Of a stretch of DNA of 64,000 nt, positions 43,841 to 52,477 are shown piece after piece. The notes under the pieces are model-generated. The model searched no databases and was not told where the DNA came from. It worked only from the letters and a program-made list of their open reading frames with translations. Source of the DNA: Paenibacillus sp. LHD-38 (GTDB lineage: Bacteria; Bacillota; Bacilli; Paenibacillales; Paenibacillaceae); NCBI RefSeq assembly GCF_031157315.1, contig NZ_JAVIFU010000001.1, positions 372,001-436,000 of the forward strand, read 5' to 3'. Made by a program: the position numbers and the translations under genes. Positions within the stretch are counted from its first letter, which is position 1; each line of letters starts with the position of its first letter.

Positions 43841-44065
43841 CCTTCAACGCTCCCTGGCTCATAATTTAATTTCATATAAGCTGAATTTACTATAGCACAC
43901 GGGGATTCCCGGCAGCAAAAAATGCGAGATTGAGAGGAACGGCTCCAGCTAGAGCAAAAGCGGAGGGACTTGCCGCTGCTCTTAGGCGTTGCGCAGGCTG
44001 CAAGCCTATGGTATCGTTTCGTCATAGTGATCGATGCATATAAACGGAATGGAGCGAATAATGAA

Positions 44066-46240
44066 ATGAAATCGCTTGTACTGGCAGAGAAGCCAAGCGT
44101 GGCGAAGGAAATCGCCCGTGTGCTCGGCTGCGGACAAAAGCAAAAAGGCTACATGGAAGGCCCTAAATATATCGTTACCTGGGCGCTGGGTCATTTGGTG
44201 ACGCTGGCTGAGCCGGAGGATTACGATCCGAAATATAAAACCTGGAATTTGGAAGATTTACCGCTGCTTCCTCCGAAAATGAACCTGAAGATCATGAAGG
44301 AAACTTCACAGCAGTACCGTGTGGTAGCACAGCTATGCAAACGGCAGGATATTAGCGAGCTTATTATCGCAACCGATGCGGGGCGGGAAGGCGAACTTGT
44401 CGCTAGATGGATCATGGAGTTGGTTCATTGGCGCAAGCCCTTCAAACGGCTTTGGATTTCATCCCAAACGGATAAAGCGATTAAGGATGGCTTTAGCAGC
44501 TTAAAGCCAGGCAAGGACTATAACAATTTGTATGCTTCAGCCGTTTGCCGCGCAGAGGCGGATTGGCTGATCGGGCTAAACGTGACGAGGGCTTTAACGA
44601 CTAAATACAACGCACAGCTTGCTGCGGGGCGCGTTCAAACCCCTACGCTTGCCATGCTGATGGATCGCGAACAGGAAATTCAATCCTTTCAATCGCAGCC
44701 TTATTGGACTGTATCGGCTGAATTCGGATCATTCTCGGCGCTTTGGCGCGAGCAGGATACGCATGACGGAAGAGTGTGGAGCCGCGAAGAAGCTGAGGCG
44801 ATATCCGCTCGTATCAAGCAAGGAAGCGCAAAGGTAAGCAAGCTTAAAACGGTAGAGAAATCCGAGCCGCATCCCCAGGCGTATGATTTGACCGAGCTGC
44901 AGAGAGACGCGAACAAACGGCTTGGCTTCTCGGCGAAGCAAACGTCTAACGTCCTCCAGAAGCTGTACGAGCAGCATAAGTTGGTGACTTATCCGCGTAC
45001 TGATTCCCGTTACTTGTCAAGCGATATGGTACCTACTTTAAAAGGACGCCTTGAAAGTATCGCCGTAGGACCTTACGCGCAGCTGGCCCGTAAGCTGGTA
45101 AGAATGCAGCTTCCTATTACTAAGCGCATTGTCGACGATACGAAAGTTACGGACCATCATGCGATTATTCCGACGGAGCAATTCGTTAATATTTCAGCAT
45201 TAACGAACGATGAGCGCAGGTTGTATGATCTGATCGTCAGACGGTTTATTTCTTTATTTTATGGCCCATATAAGTATGATGAGACGAGCGTCGTGCTTAC
45301 AGCGGGCAAGGACTTTCTCTATGCGAAGGGCAAGATTGAGAAAGAAAAAGGGTGGAAGGAAATTTATCAGTCTGACGCGTATTCATCCAGCCAAGAGGAG
45401 GATGAAGATGACGATAACGGAGCGAGCGAAGCCGGGCAAGGCAAAGCTGACCGTCAGCCTGCGCAGCTGCTTCCGCCGCTAACGATCGGGCAATCGCTGC
45501 CTATTAAGCAGCCCAAAGTGCGTGAGCTGAGGACACTGCCGCCAGCACGTTATACAGAAGCAACGCTGCTCACCCGCATGGAAAAGCATAGCCTGGGTAC
45601 GCCTGCTACAAGAGCGGATATTATTGAGAAGCTGCTTGGTACGGATACCATTACGCGCTCGCAAAACAAGCTGATGCCGACCGGCAAAGGAAAACAGCTG
45701 ATCGAGCTGGTAGTTCATGAGCTGAGAAGTCCTGATTTGACAGCAAAATGGGAGCAAGAGCTGGAACGCATTGCAAAAGGCAAAGGCGATCCGGCGGCAT
45801 TTATGAAAAATGTTCGTCAGCAAGCATCGAAATGGGTATCGGAAGTGATTGCGGAAACAAAGGAATATAAGCCGCATAATCTGACGCACTCGCGCTGTCC
45901 GGAATGTGAGAAGCCTTTGCTTGAAATCAACGGCAAGCGCGGCAAATCGCTCGTTTGCTCGGACCGTGAATGCGGGTATCGCCGCGCTGCGGAGCCTATG
46001 CTCTCGAACAAGCGCTGCCCGAATTGCCACAAGAAAATGGAAATCAAAGACGGCAAGGCAGGGGAATTTGCACAATGCAAGCCATGCAATGTTATTGAAA
46101 TGCTAGGTGACAAACAGGGCGGAAAAGTAAACCGCAAGCTAAATCAGAAGCTAATCGAGCAGTTTAGCGACAATACATCATTGTCGAACAGCTTGGCTGA
46201 TAAGCTCAAGGCAGCGCTAGAGAAGCAGACTGACAAGTAA
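44066..46240 (+). CDS. topB: DNA topoisomerase III
   Basis: 724 residues, close to Bacillus TopB. Toprim domain SLVLAEKPSVAKEIARVLG and IATDAGREGELVAR; catalytic Tyr309 in TYPRTDSRYL. A very acidic insert (EEDEDDDNGASE) interrupts the central part. The C-terminus has two zinc-ribbon-like blocks (CPECEKP...CSDREC and CPNCHKK...CKPC). Start at ATG 44066 behind GGAGCGA. Relaxes negatively supercoiled DNA and resolves replication or recombination intermediates. Confidence 0.96.
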   Translation: MKSLVLAEKPSVAKEIARVLGCGQKQKGYMEGPKYIVTWALGHLVTLAEPEDYDPKYKTWNLEDLPLLPPKMNLKIMKETSQQYRVVAQLCKRQDISELIIATDAGREGELVARWIMELVHWRKPFKRLWISSQTDKAIKDGFSSLKPGKDYNNLYASAVCRAEADWLIGLNVTRALTTKYNAQLAAGRVQTPTLAMLMDREQEIQSFQSQPYWTVSAEFGSFSALWREQDTHDGRVWSREEAEAISARIKQGSAKVSKLKTVEKSEPHPQAYDLTELQRDANKRLGFSAKQTSNVLQKLYEQHKLVTYPRTDSRYLSSDMVPTLKGRLESIAVGPYAQLARKLVRMQLPITKRIVDDTKVTDHHAIIPTEQFVNISALTNDERRLYDLIVRRFISLFYGPYKYDETSVVLTAGKDFLYAKGKIEKEKGWKEIYQSDAYSSSQEEDEDDDNGASEAGQGKADRQPAQLLPPLTIGQSLPIKQPKVRELRTLPPARYTEATLLTRMEKHSLGTPATRADIIEKLLGTDTITRSQNKLMPTGKGKQLIELVVHELRSPDLTAKWEQELERIAKGKGDPAAFMKNVRQQASKWVSEVIAETKEYKPHNLTHSRCPECEKPLLEINGKRGKSLVCSDRECGYRRAAEPMLSNKRCPNCHKKMEIKDGKAGEFAQCKPCNVIEMLGDKQGGKVNRKLNQKLIEQFSDNTSLSNSLADKLKAALEKQTDK

Positions 46241-46305
46241 AAAGATGAAAAGCGGCAAGCATCTCCTGTAAGATTTCAAAATGGGATATTCATTATAAAA
46301 CTGAT

Positions 46306-46345
46306 AAAAGCAGCCCGTTCCTCATTCGAGGACGGGCTGCTTTTG
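46306..46345 (+). terminator. topB: Terminator after topB
   Basis: AAAAGCAGCCCGTTCCTC pairs with GAGGACGGGCTGCTTTT; TTTTG follows. Confidence 0.92.
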
Positions 46346-46518
46346 CTCTACTAGCTTTACTATTCGTTTCACATTCGCAACAAATGAGATGCGGTACGCT
46401 TGTATCCGCAATAGAAATAGTCTTCGATATGGCTGTTGCCATGCCGTGGAATACTCGTTTTGCAGGGTTTCTGCAGAGGGAACTATGTTCTTAATGTTGA
46501 AGAATGGAAAAATATAGT

Positions 46519-46577
46519 TTACAAACCGACCGACGGTCTGTATTATGGAGATAACAACAAACCGACCGACGGTCTGA
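46519..46577 (+). promoter_or_regulatory. Promoter with two TetR-type operators
   Basis: TTTACA (46519-46524) and TATTAT (46542-46547) are spaced 17 bases. Two identical 19-base copies of CAAACCGACCGACGGTCTG lie at 46523-46541 (filling the spacer) and 46559-46577 (just downstream), 36 bases apart. Each holds the palindrome GACCG-A-CGGTC. This is a very clear autoregulatory repressor site for the TetR gene that follows. Confidence 0.85.
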
Positions 46578-46631
46578 AGGCTTCTTATGAGAAGAAGCTG
46601 AGGAACTGAAGGGAAGTGGGGGAGACGGCTT

Positions 46632-47240
46632 ATGGTAGATCACGCGTCAAATTCGAGTTATAAACGATTGCTGGAGACGGCAGAGCAGCTTATCAAAGAG
46701 AAAGGATGCCGAAATACAACGCTGCAGCAAATCATGCTGAACACCGGTTTATCAAAGGGAGCGATTTATCATTACGTGAAGAGCAAGGAGGAGCTGTTTG
46801 GACTTATCCTGGCTGCGCAGCTGGAGCAAATAAATGATTCCTTCCATCTAGCGGTAGAGGAAGGACGCAATCTGACTGCTCCGTTACTCGCAATCGCGGA
46901 AGGCTTCGAGCAGCTCCAGCAGAAGGACAGCGCGGCTAATCAAATATTAACCTATTTGATTAGCCAGAAGGATAAGCCGGGCGTTGCCGGAGTGCTGCAG
47001 CAATTCCATGAACGCTCTACGGCGGCCTCCTGCAGCTGGATCGAGCTCGGTCAGCGTGAGGGAGTCATAAGCCGGGCAGTCGATGCGCGCAAGGCAGCAG
47101 AGCAATGCGTCATGCTATCTTACGGCATGTGTCTCCGCAATATGATGCTGGCCGAGGCCAGCGTTTCGCCGGCGCGTGCTTTCGAGAAAGAGGATTTTTA
47201 TCAATTTATGCTGATAATATTGCAAGGAGGAGGCGGTTGA
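46632..47240 (+). CDS. TetR-family repressor
   Basis: 202 residues. N-terminal TetR helix-turn-helix: LLETAEQLIKEKGCRNTTLQ, then IMLNTGLSKGAIYHYVKSKEELF. The C-terminal part is variable, as usual. GTGGGGGAG precedes ATG 46632. It should bind the two operators just upstream and control itself and the membrane protein that starts three bases after its stop. Confidence 0.93.
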   Translation: MVDHASNSSYKRLLETAEQLIKEKGCRNTTLQQIMLNTGLSKGAIYHYVKSKEELFGLILAAQLEQINDSFHLAVEEGRNLTAPLLAIAEGFEQLQQKDSAANQILTYLISQKDKPGVAGVLQQFHERSTAASCSWIELGQREGVISRAVDARKAAEQCVMLSYGMCLRNMMLAEASVSPARAFEKEDFYQFMLIILQGGGG

Positions 47241-47242
47241 GG

Positions 47243-47707
47243 ATGGAGCGCGTATTCGTTTTTTTGCATGTGCTTGGAGCGGTGTTGTTTCTTGGGAACA
47301 TCATAACGACCGCATTTTGGAAAATTAGGCAGGACCGCAGCAATGACCCGCAGCAGCTGCATCATATGGCGCAGAGCATTATGCGGGCTGATTATATTTT
47401 TACGATACCAGGTATCATGCTCCTCGTTATATTCGGTGTTTTGACGGCTCATTCGTACGGTTATTCCTTCATGGAGCTAAACTGGCTTACCCTGTCCATT
47501 TTATTGTTCGCAATATCCGGCATTCTGTGGGGTGTCGTTCTGCTGCCAAGCCAGCTTCAAATGCAAACGCTGAGCAAGCAGGGGATTCAAACCGGAAAGC
47601 TGCCGGACGCTTATTTTCAACATTCAAAGCGATGGAATGTTTGGGGGACGGTAAATACGGTTATTCCAATCATCGTATTGTTCTTGATGGTCGTGAAGCC
47701 TGAGTGA
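47243..47707 (+). CDS. DUF2269-like integral membrane protein
   Basis: 154 residues from ATG 47243 with AAGGAGGA upstream, overlapping nothing but only 2 bases behind the TetR stop. Four hydrophobic helices; the first begins VFVFLHVLGAVLFLGN, a DUF2269 hallmark, with conserved His and Asn. Function unknown. Co-transcribed with the TetR gene, so it may be a detoxification or stress protein, by inference only. Confidence 0.82.
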   Translation: MERVFVFLHVLGAVLFLGNIITTAFWKIRQDRSNDPQQLHHMAQSIMRADYIFTIPGIMLLVIFGVLTAHSYGYSFMELNWLTLSILLFAISGILWGVVLLPSQLQMQTLSKQGIQTGKLPDAYFQHSKRWNVWGTVNTVIPIIVLFLMVVKPE

Positions 47708-47792
47708 CTGTGATCGTTAAACGAAACAAGATTTTGGGAAATGGCTAGCACGATTTGCTAGACTTAGCAATAAAGGCTCTTAACCTATGACA

Positions 47793-47837
47793 TTCATCCA
47801 AGAGACAGATAGTACTCTGTCATATGCTATGGATGAA
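47793..47837 (+). repeat. Nested hairpin in leader of the YheC/D-like gene
   Basis: TTCATCC and GGATGAA (7 bp) enclose GACAGA-TAGTAC-TCTGTC (6 bp). It ends 25 bases before the start codon. It could affect mRNA stability; no known riboswitch matches. Confidence 0.45.
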
Positions 47838-47862
47838 GCAATAGGAAAGGGGATAGAATGAA

Positions 47863-48534
47863 ATGGGTGTACATTCAGGCAGGCAGCTTGCCAGCAAATG
47901 GGTAAAGACAGCGACTTTACTTTCCCACTCGAGCATTGCGCCGCATATTCCTCCGACAAGGAGATTTACGGCGAATAATCTCAAAGCCATGCTCGATACG
48001 CATCAGATGGTTGTCGTGAAACCAGTGGTTGGCGCCGGCGGGCACGGAGTCATTAAGGTAGCTCACACTAGCGACGGATATTCTTATACTTATTATTCGC
48101 AGACGAAACGTTTTGCTAGTTTCGGAGCGTTAATAGGCGCGCTTAATAAAAAACGCAGAGGCCGGGCTTATCTGATCCAAAAAGGAATAAATCTGGCTAC
48201 GGTAGACGGAAGGCCAATCGACTATCGGGTGAAATACGTCAAGACGGGGAATGGCTGGGTTTACCGGGCGATCGTGGGGCGCATTGCCAAAAAGGGACTG
48301 TTCGTAACGAATTTATGCCGTGGAGGCAAGCTGGTATCAGGAGCCCAGGGCATTAGCAGATCCCTGTCGCCAGCGCAGGTTTCAGAGAAGAAGCAGAAAA
48401 TGCGTGAGCTTACCGTTCTGTCGACAAGCGTGCTTGAAGCCAAATATCCAGGCATCGGTCAGCTGGGCTTTGATTACGGCATCGATAAACAAGGCCATAT
48501 TTGGATCTTCGAGGTCAATACGCGGCCGCAATAA
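47863..48534 (+). CDS. YheC/YheD-type ATP-grasp protein (short form)
   Basis: 223 residues: VVVKPVVGAGGHGVIKVA is the nucleotide-binding start of an ATP-grasp, and GQLGFDYGIDKQGHIWIFEVNTRP the closing metal-binding motif. The family was found as endospore-coat-associated proteins in Bacillus and is widely expanded in Paenibacillus. Those have about 350-450 residues; this one lacks the extra N-terminal part. AGGAAAGGGG precedes ATG 47863. Spore-related role inferred. Confidence 0.88.
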   Translation: MGVHSGRQLASKWVKTATLLSHSSIAPHIPPTRRFTANNLKAMLDTHQMVVVKPVVGAGGHGVIKVAHTSDGYSYTYYSQTKRFASFGALIGALNKKRRGRAYLIQKGINLATVDGRPIDYRVKYVKTGNGWVYRAIVGRIAKKGLFVTNLCRGGKLVSGAQGISRSLSPAQVSEKKQKMRELTVLSTSVLEAKYPGIGQLGFDYGIDKQGHIWIFEVNTRPQ

Positions 48535-48576
48535 AATTTCTTAAAATGGCTTAGAACGCATGAGGCGGCTTACCCC

Positions 48577-48627
48577 AATAGGGTGCCGCGGAGGTCAAAC
48601 CGACTTCCGCGGCACCCTATTTTTTTG
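48577..48627 (+). terminator. Strong terminator
   Basis: AATAGGGTGCCGCGGA pairs with TCCGCGGCACCCTATT, followed by T. Confidence 0.93.
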
Positions 48628-48726
48628 GTTCGAATCCCCTCCTATGCAATAGAGGGGCAATATATTCCATTAATAGACTTATAGATTCCGATTAAAGTTT
48701 TTTATCGAAAAAAGGAAAAATTGTCC

Positions 48727-48825
48727 TGTGGATAACTATATCCACATTATCCACCTTGATTTTGCTCATCGATAGATGTATATGCACACGCTGTACACAA
48801 CGTATACACAACATCTTGTGTATAA
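48727..48825 (+). promoter_or_regulatory. Cluster of DnaA boxes upstream of sda
   Basis: Two perfect boxes (TTATNCACA on the minus strand): TGTGGATAA at 48727-48735 and TGTGTATAA at 48817-48825. Three with one mismatch: ATATCCACA 48738-48746, TTATCCACC 48747-48755, GTATACACA 48802-48810. The spacing and position, 80-175 bases before sda, match the DnaA control of sda known in Bacillus subtilis. Confidence 0.85.
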
Positions 48826-48902
48826 GTAGTGCTGTTGTCCTTCTAATAGTGCCATGCTACTATAAAAAAGTAATAACCAAAGTATGGAAGAAAGGGTGTG
48901 TA

Positions 48903-49049
48903 GTGTTGGAGCTACTGTCTGATGAAATGTTAGTAGACACCTATTATGCAGCTATCCAATTTGAATTGGAGCCAGAATTCATTCGAATGTTAGCGATTGA
49001 AATGAAACGCAGGCGCCTTAATCCGGAAGCCGTCAAAATTACAGCTTAA
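48903..49049 (+). CDS. sda: Sporulation checkpoint inhibitor Sda
   Basis: 48 residues from GTG 48903 behind AAAGGG; VLELLSDEMLVDTYYAAIQ aligns with B. subtilis Sda (LSDELLIESYFKAT) and ends ...EMKRRRL, then a divergent tail. Sda binds sporulation kinases (KinA-type) and blocks phosphorelay start when DNA replication is disturbed; its level follows DnaA activity. The DnaA boxes above support the same circuit here. Confidence 0.9.
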   Translation: MLELLSDEMLVDTYYAAIQFELEPEFIRMLAIEMKRRRLNPEAVKITA

Positions 49050-49080
49050 CCCTGTTGCTGCTCTTAGCCTTACAACATGA

Positions 49081-49320
49081 TTACCATTCCATAACCGATA
49101 CCTCGGTTGTTAGCTTGCAAGTCTGGCAATATACAAGATGCATGCAGGATAAAGTTTCTGGCACAGGAGCATGACTTAACAGCGGTTCGTCCTCGATTTG
49201 TGCGTAAGGTGCATATGGACCTGTCAAATCAGCTGAACGACCGCAATCGACAATTGCGCTATCACAAGAGGAGCAGCGTACATGCAGAGATTGAATCCCG
49301 TTACAAACCGGACAAAACAT
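49081..49320 (-). CDS. Small zinc-ribbon protein
   Basis: 79 residues from ATG 49320 behind AAGGAGG. Cysteine pairs CPVC, CSSC and CQTC suggest one or two zinc ribbons, with an acidic middle. The frame stays open upstream to ATG 49380, which has no good ribosome site. The ribosome site and start of the shorter form are inside the 3' arm of a stable hairpin. Function unknown. Confidence 0.75.
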   Translation of the reverse strand: MFCPVCNGIQSLHVRCSSCDSAIVDCGRSADLTGPYAPYAQIEDEPLLSHAPVPETLSCMHLVYCQTCKLTTEVSVMEW

Positions 49321-49403
49321 AAGGGTATCCTCCTTGGCACACCGTGCATATGAATGCGATAGGTGCATGATTGAACTCATCCAAGGTTAGGATACCCTTA
49401 TGT
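49317..49403. repeat. Long hairpin covering the zinc-ribbon start site
   Basis: ACATAAGGGTATCCT (49317-49331) is perfectly complementary to AGGATACCCTTATGT (49389-49403); inside, CCTTGG (49332-49337) pairs with CCAAGG (49381-49386). The loop is 43 bases. On the minus-strand mRNA this pairs the AAGGAGG and ATG with the 5' arm. On the plus strand it is followed by TTTATTTTTT and could instead terminate sda transcripts. Confidence 0.8.
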
Positions 49404-49438
49404 TTATTTTTTAAAAAAAGCAATGAAACATAAACGCA

Positions 49439-50440
49439 TTAAAGCTTCATATTGCTGCTATGCCCAGGGGATAGCTTAGCGCTTGGATCGACGTATACCT
49501 TCGCATTGTTTATAGCGGTCGGCGCCTCGCCGAAGCCTACGGCGATCAGCTTGAGCTTGCCGGGATAAGTCGTAATGTCGCCTGCGGCGAAGATGCCCGG
49601 TATATTCGTCTCCATCCGGGTATCCACAAGAATAGAGCCGCCTTGTATTTGAATCCCCCAATCCGCTATCGGTCCGAGTGAAGAGATGAAACCAAAATTA
49701 ACGATAACGGCATCCACGTCATGCTGGGTTGTCTCTAACGTTTTGACGTCGGTTAACGTCACTTTTGAAATGCTGTCCTCGCCATGGAGCATGGTAATTT
49801 CTTTTGGCGTAAGCACGTTTACCTTGGATTTCATGAGATTCTCCACGCTATGCTCATGTGCGCGAAATTTATCTCGGCGATGAATGAGCGTCACGCTCTC
49901 AGCAATCGGCTCCAGCATAAGCGACCAATCCACAGCCGAGTCGCCTCCACCGCTTATCAGCACCTTTTGCCCTTTAAACCGCTGCAAATCACCTACGAAG
50001 TAATGAAGGTTTTTTTTCTCGAATTTTGCGGCATTAGCGATTTCAAGCCTGCGAGGCTCGAATGCGCCTACACCCGCTGTAATAATGACGGCTTTGGCAT
50101 AATGAACGCCCTTGTCTGTTATAATCTCAAAGAGGCGTTCGTCACGCTTAATAACGTTAGTGACTTTCTCCTCCAAACAGATCTCTTGTTTAAAATGAGA
50201 AAGCTGTTCTATCAGACGGTCGACCAGTTCCTGGGCAGTAATTTTTGGAAATCCAGCAACGTCGTAAATATATTTTTCAGGATAAAGAGCTGCAAGCTGA
50301 CCGCCTAGCTGTGGCATGCTCTCAATTAGCTTTACTGAAGCTTGGCGCATACCGCCGTAAAAAGCAGCGAACAGTCCCGCAGGTCCTCCTCCGATAATTA
50401 AGATATCGACTGGGTTTACTGCTGTTTCAGGGTTAGACAA
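49439..50440 (-). CDS. yumC: Ferredoxin--NADP+ reductase (YumC type)
   Basis: 333 residues from TTG 50440, six bases after GGAGGTG; GTG 50449 is in frame but lies on the ribosome site. TrxB-like fold: [18 protein letters not shown] (FAD), [15 protein letters not shown] (NADPH), [25 protein letters not shown] (FAD). The CxxC of thioredoxin reductases is absent, as in the YumC FNR group. It moves electrons between NADPH and ferredoxin or flavodoxin. Confidence 0.93.
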   Translation of the reverse strand: MSNPETAVNPVDILIIGGGPAGLFAAFYGGMRQASVKLIESMPQLGGQLAALYPEKYIYDVAGFPKITAQELVDRLIEQLSHFKQEICLEEKVTNVIKRDERLFEIITDKGVHYAKAVIITAGVGAFEPRRLEIANAAKFEKKNLHYFVGDLQRFKGQKVLISGGGDSAVDWSLMLEPIAESVTLIHRRDKFRAHEHSVENLMKSKVNVLTPKEITMLHGEDSISKVTLTDVKTLETTQHDVDAVIVNFGFISSLGPIADWGIQIQGGSILVDTRMETNIPGIFAAGDITTYPGKLKLIAVGFGEAPTAINNAKVYVDPSAKLSPGHSSNMKL

Positions 50441-50712
50441 TGTAGCCACCTCCGCATTATAAGCTTTACGAATACCATTATAATCCTTCGCGGAAGAAGA
50501 AGGAAATATTTAATTTGTATAGAGTTCTAAACAATTTCGTATATTTTGCCCTTGAACTTTTACTGAAAACTATGTAAAATTTCTGATGTATGTTAAGCAC
50601 GGGACTGCTTGCAACAAGCAGCGAAAGTTGTCGCGCAGCAGCTTCCGATTCATTGATAAAATGGCTTTAATTAGAACACACTGAACTTATAATTATAGAT
50701 ATTCGGTTTAGC

Positions 50713-50730
50713 ATGTGTAATTTTTCACAA
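50713..50730 (+). promoter_or_regulatory. Rex-like operator before NDH-2
   Basis: ATGTGTA-ATTT-TTCACAA matches the Rex palindrome TTGTGAA-N4-TTCACAA at 12 of 14 conserved positions. A -10-like TATAAA follows at 50733. Rex represses respiratory genes when NADH is low relative to NAD; ndh is a known Rex target in Bacillus. Confidence 0.7.
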
Positions 50731-50771
50731 TGTATAAATACAAAGATAAGAGGAATGGATGGGATTAATCG

Positions 50772-51965
50772 ATGAGCAACATACCTAAAATCGTCATTCT
50801 TGGCGCAGGGTACGGCGGTATTTTGACCGCGCTTCGTCTGCAAAAAGAATTAAATTACAATGAAGCTGACGTAACATTAGTTAATAAACATGACTATCAT
50901 TATATTACGACACATCTTCATATGCCGGCAGCAGGCACAGACAATCCGGAAAATGCGCGTGTCAGCATTTCAAAATTGATCGATGAATTTAAAATCGATT
51001 TCGTGAAATCAACCGTTGTACAAATTCGACCGCAAGACAAAAAAGTCATTCTCGAAGATGGTACTTTGTCTTACGACTATTTGGTAATCGGCCTTGGCGG
51101 CGAGCCGGAAACGTTCGGTATCCCGGGTCTAGGCGAGCATGCCATGAATATTCGCAGCATCAATTCCGTTCGTTTAATTCGCGAACATATCGAGTATCAA
51201 TTTGCTCGTTTCAAGCGCGAACCGCATCGTACGGATTATTTGACGTTTGTCGTTGGCGGAGCGGGCTTTACAGGCATCGAGTTCGTCGGTGAGCTCTCCG
51301 ACCGTATCCCTGAGCTTTGCAAACAGTTCGACGTAGATCCGGCGCTCGTGAAGATTTACAATATCGAAGCGGCTCCAACGGCTCTGCCTGGTTTTGACCC
51401 TGAGCTTGTAGAATACGGGATGGACGTATTAACTAAAAAAGGCGTAACGTTCCGTATCGGCACAGCGATCAAAGAATGCTCGCCAGAGGGCGTTATTGTC
51501 GGTGAAGGCGAAGAAATTAAATCCGCAACCGTTATTTGGACCGGCGGTATCCGGGGTAACCGACTTATCGAAGAAGCTGGCTTTGAGACGATGCGCGGAC
51601 GTGTGAAGGTTGATGAATTCCTTCGTTCGCCCGGCAATGAAAACATCTATATCGTAGGCGACAACTCGCTGATGTTTAACCCGGAAGGCCGTCCTTACCC
51701 GCCTACTGCTCAAATTGCGATGCAGCAGGGCGTCGTTTGCGCGCATAACCTTGTTGCTTCGATTCGCAATCAGCCGCCTAAAGGCTTCACATTCAGCAAC
51801 AAAGGTACGGTGGCTTCGCTTGGAAAAGGCGAGGCAATCGGTATTGCCTTCGGCAAAAAATATAAAGGGCGCGTAGCCGCTTGGTTGAAAAAAGCAATCG
51901 ACCTGCGTTACCTATTCATAATCGGCGGTATTTCACTTGTGCTTCGTAAGGGGAAATTCCTATAA
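50772..51965 (+). CDS. ndh: Type II NADH dehydrogenase
   Basis: 397 residues: KIVILGAGYGGILTALRLQ (FAD) and LTFVVGGAGFTGIEFVGEL (NADH), then ENIYIVGDNSLMFNPEGRPYPPTAQIAMQQG, and a C-terminal amphipathic membrane-binding end. It oxidises NADH and reduces menaquinone without proton pumping. The stop overlaps the next start (TAATG). GAGGAATGG stands a little far ahead of the ATG. Confidence 0.94.
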   Translation: MSNIPKIVILGAGYGGILTALRLQKELNYNEADVTLVNKHDYHYITTHLHMPAAGTDNPENARVSISKLIDEFKIDFVKSTVVQIRPQDKKVILEDGTLSYDYLVIGLGGEPETFGIPGLGEHAMNIRSINSVRLIREHIEYQFARFKREPHRTDYLTFVVGGAGFTGIEFVGELSDRIPELCKQFDVDPALVKIYNIEAAPTALPGFDPELVEYGMDVLTKKGVTFRIGTAIKECSPEGVIVGEGEEIKSATVIWTGGIRGNRLIEEAGFETMRGRVKVDEFLRSPGNENIYIVGDNSLMFNPEGRPYPPTAQIAMQQGVVCAHNLVASIRNQPPKGFTFSNKGTVASLGKGEAIGIAFGKKYKGRVAAWLKKAIDLRYLFIIGGISLVLRKGKFL

Positions 51966-52231
51966 TGCGGCATTGCAGCGTACAAGTTCGCGGTTTGCTT
52001 ACAAGAGATGAGCTGGATCGTTACAACGCATTGATGGAGGTCGGTTCCTTCTTAGAATCGCAGACGCGCTACGACTTGGCCTATACGGTGCAAAAGGAAG
52101 TTGACCTGCTGATTCAGCCGGCAATCGAGCGGTTGAAGGATAAAGGCCGCGAACGCGACCGCGCAACCCAAGAATACCTGGAAGCAAAGCGTCTGGGCTT
52201 GGAAGAGGATGAGGACGAAGACGATAATTAA
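51965..52231 (+). CDS. Small conserved acidic protein coupled to NDH-2
   Basis: 88 residues, helical, with a highly acidic tail EEDEDEDDN. Translationally coupled to ndh by a one-base overlap. Family not recognised. Confidence 0.75.
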   Translation: MRHCSVQVRGLLTRDELDRYNALMEVGSFLESQTRYDLAYTVQKEVDLLIQPAIERLKDKGRERDRATQEYLEAKRLGLEEDEDEDDN

Positions 52232-52239
52232 ACTTAAAG

Positions 52240-52292
52240 GCTTTCGCTCTTGATGCAGCATTCATGCTGATCAACGGCGAAAGCTTTTTTTT
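52240..52292 (+). terminator. Terminator after the ndh unit
   Basis: GCTTTCGC pairs with GCGAAAGC; the loop holds AGCA-TTCA-TGCT. Eight T follow. Confidence 0.88.
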
Positions 52293-52477
52293 CGGCCAAA
52301 TGGCATAAAAAAAAGCATCTAGAAGATGCTCTAGACGCTTGAAAAGGTATCGCTATTTTTACAAAGACCTTATTCAACATCATAACAGGCGGGAAAGAAA
52401 CAGTCTATTCTTTTGGCGAAATTTTATTTATAGTAAAGCAGCCGGCAGCAAAAAAAAGGAATTGGAGTGTTGCAGCT

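Noticed and set aside
48627..48657. GGTTCGAATCCCC resembling a tRNA T-arm, followed by a CCCCTC/GAGGGG hairpin
   Set aside because: No acceptor, D or anticodon arm upstream; that space is a terminator. A tRNA fragment or attachment site is possible, but a second copy would be needed.
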